Positions 1 through 8,664 of a DNA stretch of 64,000 nt are shown piece by piece (positions within the stretch are counted from its first letter, which is position 1; every line of letters starts with the position of its first letter). The DNA lies in assembly GCA_905142475.1 (NCBI GenBank), contig LR990730.1, forward strand, positions 1,240,001 through 1,304,000, given 5' to 3'. The stretch is from Xanthomonas hydrangeae. Its GTDB lineage: Bacteria; Pseudomonadota; Gammaproteobacteria; Xanthomonadales; Xanthomonadaceae. Both the position numbers and the translations under genes were made by a program. Under the pieces are notes generated by a model. It saw only the letters and a list, made by a program, of their open reading frames with translations. It was not told where the DNA came from and did not search any database.

Positions 1-372
1 GGCGACATCGGCAGCGGTGAGCGTGTATTGCACCAACGCCGGCGTGGCGTCGGCCTGCAAGGCCTGCCAGGTGGCGTCATCCAGCTCACCGGTCACCTTG
101 ATGTTGTGCGCGGCCTGAAACCCGGAGACGGCACGCTTTTGATTGGAACCGCGCTCGCCATCGATCTGCCCCGGCGAAAAATGCGCGCGATCCAGCAGGA
201 CTTGCGCGTGCAGATCCGAACGCGGGCCGCTCGGCACGACTGTTGCCGCCGGCGTTGCTGCAGGTGCAGGTGCAGGTGCAGCAGCGGGCTGCGGCGCTTG
301 CGCCAATGCAGACAATGAAGCGCTCAGGGCGAGAGTGAGCAGGCAGGCGCGAGCGTAGGAGCGTGAGGGCAT
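1..372 (-). CDS. Secreted peptidoglycan-binding-domain protein, partial (possible L,D-transpeptidase)
   Basis: The ATG is at 372 and the gene runs off the left window edge, so only about 124 N-terminal residues are visible. They start with a signal peptide (MPSRSYARACLLTLALSA, cleaved near ALAQA), followed by a Pro/Ala linker with repeated PA units encoded by a GCAGGT repeat. A PG_binding_1-like helical domain follows, with a run reading as LDRAHFSPGQIDG and later KRAVSGFQAAHNIKVTGELD. In this family the domain usually precedes an L,D-transpeptidase (YkuD/ErfK) catalytic domain, but that part lies outside the window, so the enzymatic call is inference. An amidase or another cell-wall hydrolase is the main alternative. 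Confidence 0.75.
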   Translation of the reverse strand, partial: MPSRSYARACLLTLALSASLSALAQAPQPAAAPAPAPAATPAATVVPSGPRSDLHAQVLLDRAHFSPGQIDGERGSNQKRAVSGFQAAHNIKVTGELDDATWQALQADATPALVQYTLTAADVA

Positions 373-584
373 GAGCAGGTCCGAAAGAGGCATGCGCGCA
401 CCTTGCCCGAGCTGCCTGCGTGGTCTGTGTGAAATGGCTGCACCGGGACTGACTGAAAACGCAGTATCGATGCGGGTCAGAAGTGGATACCTGCTATCTC
501 GCCTCCGCGCAGCTGCCGAGTCGACGCGTCAGCCGGCTGCTCATGCGTCTACCCGGGCTGTGGAGGGAGTCGTGCACCGCGCAA

Positions 585-621
585 CAATCGATCGCCTGTA
601 TGTCAGTCAGGCGATCGATTG
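585..621 (-). terminator. Perfect 14-bp inverted repeat downstream of the TonB receptor
   Basis: Arms 585-598 (CAATCGATCGCCTG) and 608-621 are exact reverse complements around a 9-nt loop. The repeat lies 65 bp beyond the stop of the minus-strand receptor gene and is the main structure in the 313-bp gap 373-685; I see nothing else there. No U-run follows on either strand, so it is a hairpin or processing/terminator candidate rather than a classic intrinsic terminator. Confidence 0.5.
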
Positions 622-685
622 GATCAGCGCAAACCTGGTCTTTGCTTCTGCAGACATCGTGCCGCATCTGTCTGCAGGCCTGCCG

Positions 686-3400
686 TCAGTAGGTATAGCC
701 CAACGTCAGCATGTACACCCGGCCGGTTTGTACATACGCACCATCTGCGCCGGGATCGTAGGCCATGTAGCGTCTGGATTTGCCCTGCGTTTCGTAGAAC
801 GTTGCCGCATTGAGCAGGTTCTTGGCCGACACCCCCACATCGATGTGGTGCGGCAAATGGTAGGTCGCATTGAAGTCCAACGACTTCACCGGTTGCAGGT
901 AGTAGTTGAGCCGGTCGCTGGTCAAGCCCAGCAATTGCAGGCCGGTGTAGTTGTAGCTCAGGTCGGTGCGCAGATGCGTATCGTCGTAGAACAGATCCAG
1001 GTTGTAGATGCGCTCCGGTGCGCGCGGCAGCCAGGTTTTTTCCGGTTGATCGCTGCGTTTGCTGTCTGCCTGGCTGTGTTGCAGCGTGAGGTTGGCGATG
1101 ACGCCGAAATTGCTCCAGATGCCCGGCAAGTCCTGCAGGCGCCTGCTCGCCGCCAATTCCAGGCCATAGAGCCTGGCGGTGCCGCCGTTCTGCGGCATCG
1201 TCACCGGCACGCCGTTTTCGAACGTGGTGCCGGTCGGTACCAGGCCGCCCAGCGTGTTGTCGTTGCTGGTCGCCGATTGCGAGGTGTAGATGAAGCCGGT
1301 GATGCGCTTGTAGTAGGTCGATGCACTGAGTACGCCGCCGTTGTGGTCGTAGAACTCGGCGGAGAGATCGGCGTTGTCGGCCTTGCTCGGATGCAGATCG
1401 GGATTGGGCTTGGAGATGCCGACCACCTGCTGGGTGTCGTCGATGGTGTACACCGTCTCGCCGGAAATCAGGCCGAACGCCGGGCGGCTGAAACTGCGGC
1501 GCAATGACGCGCGGTACACGGTGAGATCGTCTGGCCGATAGTTGACGCTGATGCCCGGCAACACTTGCCCATAGGTACTGCCGGTGCCGACGAAACTGCC
1601 GGTGCTGCCATCGCCGCTGGATTGCCAGGATTGGGCCGAGTAGCGCGTCAACTCGTAGCGCACACCGGGCAGCACGCTCACCGAGCCGATATGCAGCGCG
1701 GCCATTGCGTAACCGGAATAGATCGCCTCGGTGCTGGAGGTGGTGTTGGCGTTGTAGTCGTTGGCGGTGTAGACGCCGGCGCCATTGGGATCGTTGACGT
1801 ACTTGTAAGGCAACGCCTGCGCGAGCATCCAGTTGCGATCGAGCAGTTTGAAGGGGCCTGCGTAACGGCCATCGAACGCGTTATTGGTGACACGTCCCGG
1901 GATCGCGCTCAGCGGCGGGCCGCCGGCAGTGGGAAATGCGTAATTGGGCCCGCCAAAATAAGGCCCATTGGTGACGAAGTTGCCGTCCTTGTGGAAGAAC
2001 GGATGATCGTAGGCGCCGCGGTCGGAGTGATCGGCAGACAAGCCGACTTTGACGCTGTCCAGCACATCGCCATCGATCTGATAAGTGATATCGGTATGTG
2101 CGTTGACGCGGTTGTCGTGACTGCCGGCGTCATGCCCCTGCACCTTCCACAGCAGCGACGAGTCCAGGTTGTAGAAGAAGTCCGTCAATGCAGGCGAGCT
2201 TGGCGCGATGCTCGGATAGCGTGGGTTGCTGAGGTCGAAGGCGAAGCTGCCTGGCGTAAAACCATACAGACTGGCCGACACATAGTCCGGTCGGCTGCGG
2301 GTGCCGCGACCGACCGAACTGCCATAGTCGAAGCGCAGGCGATCCAGCGTGGTCTGGCCGCCGAGTTGCAGCGTTGCCAGCTTCTCGTCGATATCGTGCG
2401 TGTTGAAGTAGCCGCCGCGTACAGCGGTAGGCTGGTTGCGATAGGTCTCCAGGCGTGCGCTGGACTGATCCTGCTGCCCGGTCACGCCGTAGCTGCCGTA
2501 GATGGCACGCGCATAGAGTGCGCTGTTGTCGCCCTGCCAATCGAGCGAGAGATTGCCGCCATAGCGTTCGATCTGACTGGTGTAGAGGCTGTACTTGTAG
2601 CGGGTGCTGATCAATGGACCGACATCGCGCAGGTCCGTTGCACTGGCGAATGCAGGATCGGCCGGCACGTACTTGCTGTTGGGCGCCGGCGCCTGCGCCA
2701 TGTTGTTGTTCTTGCCGTAATAGGCCGAGGCGTAGAGGCCGAAGGCATGGCCGTCGCCAAACTTCCAGGCCAGCTCCTGCTGGAAGGTGCCGCCGGTGTC
2801 CTTGCCGCCCAGGTCGGAGGCCAGCGCGTTGAACTGACCTTGCGCGGTGGTCTTGGCATAGACGTCGCGATCGAAGTCGAAGGCGTTGGGCGTGCGCATG
2901 TCGATCGCACCGCCGATCGAATCGCCCGGCATGTCGGGTGTGGGCGATTTCGACACCTGCACCGACTGGATGCCGAACGGTGCCAGCATGTTCAACGAGA
3001 TGGCGCGCGTGGACGAATCGGTCTCGGGCATGCCGAAGCCGTTGAGCGTATATGCGTTGTAGCTGGCATCCATGCCGCGGATGCTGACGTAGGCATTTTC
3101 GCCAGTGGTGGCCTGGCCCAGATGCATGTCGCTGTATGCCGAGAGGCCCGGCATGTGCGACACGACATCGGCGATGCCGCCCGACGGAATGGCATCGATC
3201 TGCTGCTTGCTCATCACACTGTTGACGCTGCTGGACAGGCGCTGTTCGTTGAGCGATCCCGGTGTGGCAGCGTGCTTGGCCTGTACGTTGACCGAATCCA
3301 GTGTGGTGGTAGCGGGCTCGGGAGTCTCGGCAAACGCGGGTGCGGACAGCGCCAGCGCAATGGCGCAGGTCAGGCGATGGAAGGTGCGGGGGTGCTGCAT
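686..3400 (-). CDS. TonB-dependent outer-membrane receptor (Xanthomonas/Caulobacter type)
   Basis: 904 residues from the ATG at 3400. This start puts a signal peptide (MQHPRTFHRLTCAIALALSA, cut after PAFA) at the N-terminus; the frame stays open upstream, but that extension has no signal sequence. The plug domain (about residues 35-165) shows SVNVQAKHAA, IADVVSHMPGLSAYSD, VSIRGMDASYNAYTLNGFGM and a KSPTPDMPGDSIGGAIDMRT segment. A long beta-barrel follows and ends in an aromatic terminal strand (MLTLGYTY). Such receptors import large or scarce substrates with energy from TonB-ExbBD. It lies downstream of a PI-PLC-like gene in the same orientation (136-bp gap), so a phospholipid- or inositol-derived ligand is possible, but this is inference from position alone. 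Confidence 0.93.
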   Translation of the reverse strand: MQHPRTFHRLTCAIALALSAPAFAETPEPATTTLDSVNVQAKHAATPGSLNEQRLSSSVNSVMSKQQIDAIPSGGIADVVSHMPGLSAYSDMHLGQATTGENAYVSIRGMDASYNAYTLNGFGMPETDSSTRAISLNMLAPFGIQSVQVSKSPTPDMPGDSIGGAIDMRTPNAFDFDRDVYAKTTAQGQFNALASDLGGKDTGGTFQQELAWKFGDGHAFGLYASAYYGKNNNMAQAPAPNSKYVPADPAFASATDLRDVGPLISTRYKYSLYTSQIERYGGNLSLDWQGDNSALYARAIYGSYGVTGQQDQSSARLETYRNQPTAVRGGYFNTHDIDEKLATLQLGGQTTLDRLRFDYGSSVGRGTRSRPDYVSASLYGFTPGSFAFDLSNPRYPSIAPSSPALTDFFYNLDSSLLWKVQGHDAGSHDNRVNAHTDITYQIDGDVLDSVKVGLSADHSDRGAYDHPFFHKDGNFVTNGPYFGGPNYAFPTAGGPPLSAIPGRVTNNAFDGRYAGPFKLLDRNWMLAQALPYKYVNDPNGAGVYTANDYNANTTSSTEAIYSGYAMAALHIGSVSVLPGVRYELTRYSAQSWQSSGDGSTGSFVGTGSTYGQVLPGISVNYRPDDLTVYRASLRRSFSRPAFGLISGETVYTIDDTQQVVGISKPNPDLHPSKADNADLSAEFYDHNGGVLSASTYYKRITGFIYTSQSATSNDNTLGGLVPTGTTFENGVPVTMPQNGGTARLYGLELAASRRLQDLPGIWSNFGVIANLTLQHSQADSKRSDQPEKTWLPRAPERIYNLDLFYDDTHLRTDLSYNYTGLQLLGLTSDRLNYYLQPVKSLDFNATYHLPHHIDVGVSAKNLLNAATFYETQGKSRRYMAYDPGADGAYVQTGRVYMLTLGYTY

Positions 3401-3536
3401 GCAGTTGGCTCGCGTAGTTGGAGAACGTGGGGTGCCAGGCCCGATAACGCGGGCGCAGGCGTGCATCGCCGACGCCTTCCATTGCGACAGGTCTGTGTGT
3501 TTGGCGTGGGTGGTGCGATTGCGGACGTGACCCCAC

Positions 3537-4712
3537 TCAGTGCGTGAGGTCGACACCCTTGCAATGCGCGTGCGGAAGCTGCGGATTGCAGCGTGCGACC
3601 GCATCGCCATCGAAGCGCACCACGTAACCGTTGCTGGCCGGCTCGTGTGCGGGGAAGTCGGTGCTGAGCAATTGCGCGCCACTGGCCAGCATGCTGTTGC
3701 GGCGTGTGGTGTCGTTGTGCAGCGCTTCCTTCAGGTCTGCGTCGGTCCGCGTGCGCACCAGATAGCCGGCTTTCACCAGCTGGTTGATCTTCTCGACGGG
3801 GCCATCGTTGAGTTCGGTAAACGCCGCATCGTCTTCGCCCGGCACGGCGTTGGTGAAGCACATCCGTCCACGCAGCGAGGGATGCCCGGGCAGATAACTG
3901 GCACCGGCCGCGCGCTGGTCGAGCAGGAAGACGACCTTGCCGCGTGCTTGGTGCAAGGATGGCCAGCCATGCGCGAGCACAGCGGCGTTGAGCGTAGCTG
4001 CCGTGCCACGGACTTGGTCGGGGCTAAGGTACTCGCCGGGCTGAAACACCGAGCGCAGTTCGGTATCCAGCGCATCCAGCGCAGCTGTATCGAACGGCTC
4101 CGGCTGCACGGTCGGAAAGGCAAGCTGCACCGGCGCCTGCTTGGTTTCCAGCAGGATGAAGATCGGCACATGCTTGGGGTGCTGCTTCGACCACGCGCGT
4201 ACTTCCTGCAGGCAGGCAATCAGGGGTTGGCAGTTGCTGCGCTGATCCACATCCTGCACATGCATGACCTTGAAGCCGGGCTTGTCCATCACGCCAGCTG
4301 GTGCGCTTGGCGGTGCGGGTGGCAACCCGGCCTTGGCGATCTGCGCGACGATCGCCGGGTGCGCGTAGCGGCCGCCGTTCGCGTCGGCAAACACATCCAG
4401 TTCTAGCTGTCTGACGCCATCGTCCAACTGTTGCGTCAGCGCTGGATGACGATAATCCAGTGCTGCGAACAATTCCGGGCTCAGTTGTTTCAGCAGTGCC
4501 GCTTCGCTGGGGGCGAAGCCGGCGTGGTAGCTGTTGTGGCTACCGATGTACTGCAGATCTGTGAGGCGAGGTGCGGCGTGTGAAGTGACGCTGGCCATCA
4601 TCAACACGCTGAAAAATGCAGCGTGTCTCGTATTGCTTCGCTTGGTGCGCGATGGCTTCGCTTTGCTGTCGTCGCCTGGATTCAAAGCCGAAAGAGCGTG
4701 TAGAAAGCGCAT
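3537..4712 (-). CDS. Secreted Ca2+-dependent phosphatidylinositol-specific phospholipase C-like protein
   Basis: 391 residues from the ATG at 4712. The hydrophobic signal segment (AAFFSVLMMASVTSHAA) starts only near residue 31, so the true start may lie further in; no later ATG gives a good signal peptide and no strong Shine-Dalgarno is visible. The TIM-barrel PLC-like family is recognised by YIGSHNSYH (first catalytic His), a QLELDVF metal-site segment, FKVMHVQDVD (second His region), and FILLETK. The match is to the PI-PLC C1-like group, which cleaves phosphoinositides or related lipids. Export to the periplasm or outside is predicted. The downstream TonB receptor suggests that products might be taken up. 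The exact substrate is unknown. Confidence 0.85.
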   Translation of the reverse strand: MRFLHALSALNPGDDSKAKPSRTKRSNTRHAAFFSVLMMASVTSHAAPRLTDLQYIGSHNSYHAGFAPSEAALLKQLSPELFAALDYRHPALTQQLDDGVRQLELDVFADANGGRYAHPAIVAQIAKAGLPPAPPSAPAGVMDKPGFKVMHVQDVDQRSNCQPLIACLQEVRAWSKQHPKHVPIFILLETKQAPVQLAFPTVQPEPFDTAALDALDTELRSVFQPGEYLSPDQVRGTAATLNAAVLAHGWPSLHQARGKVVFLLDQRAAGASYLPGHPSLRGRMCFTNAVPGEDDAAFTELNDGPVEKINQLVKAGYLVRTRTDADLKEALHNDTTRRNSMLASGAQLLSTDFPAHEPASNGYVVRFDGDAVARCNPQLPHAHCKGVDLTH

Positions 4713-4852
4713 GCACCGAAGCCGGAAAGAAGGTGGTCGCCATCATCCCGGCCAAATTTGACGCAACGCTTTCCGCGGTGTTTCCGTCGTGGGTCACGAT
4801 GCGATAAACGCGCCATGACATCGTTTCTCGGCACATCCCGGCAAAGCCGCTC

Positions 4853-6811
4853 TCAGTGCGATCTGGTCTTGCGCAATGCATATGCCAGCAGCCGCGCCTG
4901 CATGCGCTCACCGATGCCGCGTGGCATGTCCAATGCCATGCGTTGCAGGCAGGCAGCGTCGTTTGCATCGCGCGCATCGCGTGACAGCAGTGCGCGCCAC
5001 ACCGTGGTCAGTTTTGCGCTGTTGCTGGCAGTGGCGCGTTTGAGCCAGGTCAGGGCGCGTAGCACGCGTTGCTCGACTTCGGTGAAGTCGCTGCCGAGTG
5101 GGTAGTCGGGCAGGCTGCCATCGCGGCGAAACGGCGCCAATGCCTGTTCCAGCGCTTGCGGTGTATTGCGTTGTGCGCGGGCAGGCAGTGCAGGGTCGCT
5201 ACGCAGCTTGCGCGATGTCTTTGCTGTGGCAAGCAATGCATCCTGAAAGCGCGCATCGCAGATGCCCGCCATCGCCAGCACGCAGTCCTGATCGGTCTGG
5301 TGACGCAGATCGGCGATGCCGTATTCGGTGATGTACAGATCGCGCAGATGGCGCGGGATGGTGGTGTGCCCATAATTCCAGCGCACATTGCTCGCTGCAT
5401 GTGCTCCGGCATCGCGGGTGGCCCGCAGCATCAGCGCGCTGCGGGCCTGCGGCAAGGCATGCGCCATCGCCACGAAGTTGTATTGGCCACCGACACCGGA
5501 GACCACGCGGCCATCGTCCAGCCCATCGGACACCGCTGCACCGAGCGCGGTGGCCATCATGCAGGAGTTGAAGAAGCGTGCCTGATGGCGTTGCAAGCGC
5601 TCCAATGTTTCGTTGCCGCCGTAGAGCTGATTGATCTCGCTGATGCGGCGCATGCCGATGGCATCGCGGGTCTTCGCATCCAGATCGCGCAGCCATTGGT
5701 AGAAGTCCGGCGAACCAAGATAGAACGCGCCATGCAGAAACTCGCCCTCGCGTGCCAGCCGCGCGTGATCGGCTGCATCGGCACTGCCGTCGGCGATGCG
5801 CTGCATCAGCGGCAGATCGTCGTGCACCTTGCGGCGGATCACGCCGCAGTCCACCAGCTGCTTGAAGCCCTCATTGAGCATTTCGCTGCAACCGTACAGG
5901 CCGATCTCGAAGGGCTCCAGACCACCGCTGGCACGCACCGCAGGATGCTGTTCCAGCTCCGGATCCAGTGCATGCAGCACGCGCCGATAGGTCGCATTGT
6001 CGGTCTGTCGCAGCACCAGCGCATGGCTCAGCGCATCGGCCAACGTGCCAATGCCGATCTGCAAGGTCCCGCCATCGCGCACCAGCGTGCTGGCATACAA
6101 ACCGATCGCGTAGTCGATGGTGTTCACCGGTTGCCGCGGCAAGCCGAACAGGCGCGGCGACGGGCCGGGCAGGTCGATGACCAGATCGAAGAACGCCTCG
6201 TCCACCGCTGCAGTGCCGCCGATCCAGGGCAGTTGCGTATCGATTTCCGCCACCAACAGTGGACGTGGCAGGCCGAGCGCCTGCACCGCATCGAGTGTGT
6301 CCTGGGTGATGTCGTTGTTGCACGACAGCGACAACCGCGTGCCGCCCGGTTCGCGTGCTACTTTCTGCACGATCAGGTTGGGCGCGCGTTGCGCCACCGC
6401 CGCCGCGGCGTGCGTGTAGTTCAGACTCGTGTAGTCGGCCTGCGCCTGGGTGGAGTGCAGCAGGCCGCCGGACTGCATGTAGAACTCTTCCACCTGCACA
6501 TGCGCCGGCAATGCGTCGCGCAGCATGTCGTCGACATACGCCAAGCGCGGAAAGTCCTCACCGAAATGGCGTGCGACGAACGGCGCGGCAAAGCGTGCCT
6601 CCAGTCCCGAACCGGGTTTGGGCGGATTGAGCGACAGCGCCGTGTACAGCGCCAGCGGTCGTGATGGTGTGTCCTTGAGCTGCGCATACAGCGCGTTCAA
6701 CAGCCGATGCGGCTTGCCGATGCCCAGCGGCGCACCGACGCGCAAGGGGCCTTCGATACGTTGCAGGATCCGCCGCACGGAGGAGGGCAGGTCAGTGAGG
6801 TGTTCGGTCAT
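4853..6811 (-). CDS. Acetyl-CoA hydrolase/CoA-transferase family protein, long form
   Basis: 652 residues from the ATG at 6811 (MTEHLTDLPSSV). An upstream extension is open but overlaps the divergent promoter region. The family signature appears as two CoA-transferase-like halves: GGTLQIGIGTLADAL in the first, then SGVGGQYNFVAMA and YITEYGIADLRHQTDQD, the Glu-containing segment typical of class I CoA-transferases. Typical members are 430-530 residues, so this protein carries an extra middle segment and a C-terminal helical extension of about 90 residues rich in Arg and Ala. It either hydrolyses acetyl-CoA or moves CoA between acids such as acetate and succinate; sequence alone does not decide. 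It is cytoplasmic and divergent from the BlaI-like operon. Confidence 0.88.
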   Translation of the reverse strand: MTEHLTDLPSSVRRILQRIEGPLRVGAPLGIGKPHRLLNALYAQLKDTPSRPLALYTALSLNPPKPGSGLEARFAAPFVARHFGEDFPRLAYVDDMLRDALPAHVQVEEFYMQSGGLLHSTQAQADYTSLNYTHAAAAVAQRAPNLIVQKVAREPGGTRLSLSCNNDITQDTLDAVQALGLPRPLLVAEIDTQLPWIGGTAAVDEAFFDLVIDLPGPSPRLFGLPRQPVNTIDYAIGLYASTLVRDGGTLQIGIGTLADALSHALVLRQTDNATYRRVLHALDPELEQHPAVRASGGLEPFEIGLYGCSEMLNEGFKQLVDCGVIRRKVHDDLPLMQRIADGSADAADHARLAREGEFLHGAFYLGSPDFYQWLRDLDAKTRDAIGMRRISEINQLYGGNETLERLQRHQARFFNSCMMATALGAAVSDGLDDGRVVSGVGGQYNFVAMAHALPQARSALMLRATRDAGAHAASNVRWNYGHTTIPRHLRDLYITEYGIADLRHQTDQDCVLAMAGICDARFQDALLATAKTSRKLRSDPALPARAQRNTPQALEQALAPFRRDGSLPDYPLGSDFTEVEQRVLRALTWLKRATASNSAKLTTVWRALLSRDARDANDAACLQRMALDMPRGIGERMQARLLAYALRKTRSH

Positions 6812-6911
6812 CCGTGCAGGGTAGCCGAGCCGATGGCCAGCCGGTTGCTTGGGCAGTTGGCGTTGCGGTTGTCCGCTGCAATCGCTGCTCGAAGCCCGAG
6901 GAGGAACGGGC

Positions 6912-6940
6912 TTGACAACCATTTGGTTTACATGTGTAAT
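6912..6940 (+). promoter_or_regulatory. Sigma70-type promoter of the BlaI-like operon
   Basis: A perfect -35 box TTGACA (6912-6917) is followed after 17 bp by TGTAAT (6935-6940), one mismatch from TATAAT. Transcription would begin near 6947, only about 7-20 nt before the candidate ATGs at 6954 and 6966, so the transcript would be almost leaderless. No Shine-Dalgarno is visible before either ATG. Confidence 0.75.
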
Positions 6941-6961
6941 CAGTAAAAATTACATGTGTAA
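6928..6961. promoter_or_regulatory. Twin BlaI/MecI-type operators TTACATGTGTAA
   Basis: Two identical palindromic 12-mers, TTACATGTGTAA, occupy 6928-6939 and 6950-6961, with starts 22 bp apart (about two helical turns). Each contains TACA-N2-TGTA, the core known for BlaI/MecI repressors. The first overlaps the -10 box and the second covers the expected transcription start, an arrangement fitting cooperative self-repression by the gene that begins at 6966. Confidence 0.78.
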
Positions 6962-6965
6962 TCGG

Positions 6966-7331
6966 ATGTCGATCAGCGATGCGGAAGCGGTGGTGATGCA
7001 AGTGCTCTGGGACGGCGCTCCGCGCACGGCAGAAGAGGTGGTCGCAGCGCTGGCACAGACCGGTTGGGCCGAGCCGACCATCAAGACGCTGCTCAATCGC
7101 CTGCTCAACAAGGGCGCCATCGCCGCGCAGAAAGACGGGCGCAAATATCTCTATACCCCGCTGCTGCAACGCGAGCAGTGGGTACAGCACCAGAGCGAAG
7201 GATTGCTGCAACGGCTATTCGGTGGGCGGGTGGCGCCGCTGGTAGCGCATTTCAGCGAGCGCGGAAAGCTCAGTGCGGCCGACATCGCAGAATTGAAAAA
7301 GCTGATCAAGGAGTTGGACGATGAGCCCTGA
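6966..7331 (+). CDS. BlaI/MecI/CopY-family transcriptional repressor
   Basis: 121 residues from the ATG at 6966 (MSISDAEAVVMQVLW); an in-frame ATG at 6954 would add four residues. The winged-helix domain covers residues 1-75, with RTAEEVVAALAQTGWA and the recognition-helix segment EPTIKTLLNRLLNKGAI, then the wing QKDGRKYLYTPLL. The C-terminal part is the helical dimerisation region. In this family the repressor is cleaved or released when a partner M56 membrane peptidase is activated. The partner gene follows with an 11-bp overlap, and twin operators sit on the promoter, so self-repression is strongly suggested. No beta-lactamase gene is nearby. Confidence 0.93.
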   Translation: MSISDAEAVVMQVLWDGAPRTAEEVVAALAQTGWAEPTIKTLLNRLLNKGAIAAQKDGRKYLYTPLLQREQWVQHQSEGLLQRLFGGRVAPLVAHFSERGKLSAADIAELKKLIKELDDEP

Positions 7332-8664
7332 CGCACTGGTTCCGCTTCTGCTGCGCGCAACGCTTTGCACCGCGGCCGCGCTATCGATCTGTCTGCTCCG
7401 GCGGCGCCCATTGCGCAGCTGGCTTGGTGCAACGGCGGCGTACGCGATCTGGGCATGCGTTCCTCTGGCTTTGCTGGCCGCCGTGCTGCCAAGCCCGCAA
7501 TCGGATGTTGCGATGTTGAAGGTGCCGCTGCTTGCTGCGATGCCGGCTCTGTCCAATGCGCATGACGGTGCTGCTGCGTGGACGACGCTGGCATTGGCGG
7601 TGTGGCTGACTGGTGCCGGGCTGATGGCAGCCATGCTGTGGCGGCGGCAGTATCGTTTCGTGCGCAGCCTGGGTCCTCTGTACGCGTTGGACAATGCAGT
7701 GTGGTCGGCAACGCATGACGCCGGGCTGCCGGCATCATTGGGAATCTGGCGCCCACGTATCGTGGTGCCGTCGGATTTCACTACGCGCTATTGCGCTGCC
7801 GAACGTGCGTTGGTGCTGGCGCACGAACGGCTGCATCTGCGCCGCGGCGATCTGCATGCCAATCTGCTTGCGGCCCTGATGCTCTGCATCGGTTGGTTCA
7901 ACCCGCTGATGCATCTGGCCTGGCGCGCGTTCCGGCTGGATCAGGAACTGGCCTGCGATGCGGCGGTGCTGGCACGGCATCCAGGCAAGCGCCGCAGCTA
8001 CGCCGCCGCAATGCTCAAGACCCAGCTGGGTGCCGGTTGCACACCGCTTGCCTGTCACTGGGCTGCAGCGCATCCGTTGACGCAACGCATTGCAGCGCTG
8101 CGCAAGCCACTGAAAGATGCCAGGCGTTCGCGCTGGAGCAGTGGGGGTGTGCTGTTGCTCGCGGTAACACTCAGTGCCGCAGCTTGGGCCATGCAGCCAG
8201 CGCGTATCGCAGCAGCGTCTTACGCCGCGCCTGCAGACAGCGATGCGGCGGGTGTCACCCGCATGCGGGTGTCGAACTACGCGGATTTCACCACGATGCA
8301 ACCGCCTAAATATCCTGCACCTGCGTTGGATGGCGGTATCGAGGGTTTTGTCGAACTGCAGATTGAGGTCGATTCAGGCGGCGTACCGCAGCACATCGCC
8401 GTCGTGCGGAGCACGCCGGCCGGTGTCTTCGATCAGGCGGTGCTGGATGCAGCGCGCCAATGGCGACTGAAACCTGCGTACGCACAGGGCAAGGCCATTG
8501 CATCGAACGTGCGCGTGCCGGTGAAGTTCGAACTGGATGCGCCTGAGCAAACGACCGGGACCTCCAATACCAGCGCCAGCGCCGCACGATCGGATGCGCC
8601 ACCGTCCGAACGCCCTGCCGGTTGCGCTTTGCCAGGCTGCGCGATGCAGGAGGCGCTGCGATGA
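7321..8664 (+). CDS. M56-family membrane metallopeptidase fused to a TonB C-terminal domain
   Basis: 447 residues, ATG at 7321 overlapping the repressor stop by 11 bp. Two membrane segments lie in the first 60 residues and a third near residue 90. The zinc motif HERLH starts at residue 168, followed by WFNPLMHLAWRAF and the QELACDAAVL segment that carries the third ligand region. A further membrane segment (about 280-300) leads to a periplasmic region of about 100 residues with a TonB C-terminal-like fold: GFVELQIEVDSGG, ARQWRLKPAY, VRVPVKFEL. BlaR1 proteins carry a penicillin-binding sensor domain here; this protein does not. The peptidase probably inactivates the BlaI-like repressor, while the signal sensed is unknown. 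Confidence 0.9.
   Translation: MSPDALVPLLLRATLCTAAALSICLLRRRPLRSWLGATAAYAIWACVPLALLAAVLPSPQSDVAMLKVPLLAAMPALSNAHDGAAAWTTLALAVWLTGAGLMAAMLWRRQYRFVRSLGPLYALDNAVWSATHDAGLPASLGIWRPRIVVPSDFTTRYCAAERALVLAHERLHLRRGDLHANLLAALMLCIGWFNPLMHLAWRAFRLDQELACDAAVLARHPGKRRSYAAAMLKTQLGAGCTPLACHWAAAHPLTQRIAALRKPLKDARRSRWSSGGVLLLAVTLSAAAWAMQPARIAAASYAAPADSDAAGVTRMRVSNYADFTTMQPPKYPAPALDGGIEGFVELQIEVDSGGVPQHIAVVRSTPAGVFDQAVLDAARQWRLKPAYAQGKAIASNVRVPVKFELDAPEQTTGTSNTSASAARSDAPPSERPAGCALPGCAMQEALR

Noticed and set aside
1565-3547. Long open frame on the plus strand opposite the TonB receptor
   Set aside because: It is Val/Ala/Arg/Gly-rich low-complexity sequence with no motif, in the mirror frame of a clear receptor gene. 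Similar frames opposite cysIJ (40082-43750), the RND pump (48102-51140) and the aminopeptidase (51863-54970) are the usual antisense effect of high GC.
7321-8664. Annotation as BlaR1 beta-lactam sensor
   Set aside because: The periplasmic part is TonB-CTD-like, there is no visible penicillin-binding domain, and no beta-lactamase gene lies nearby.
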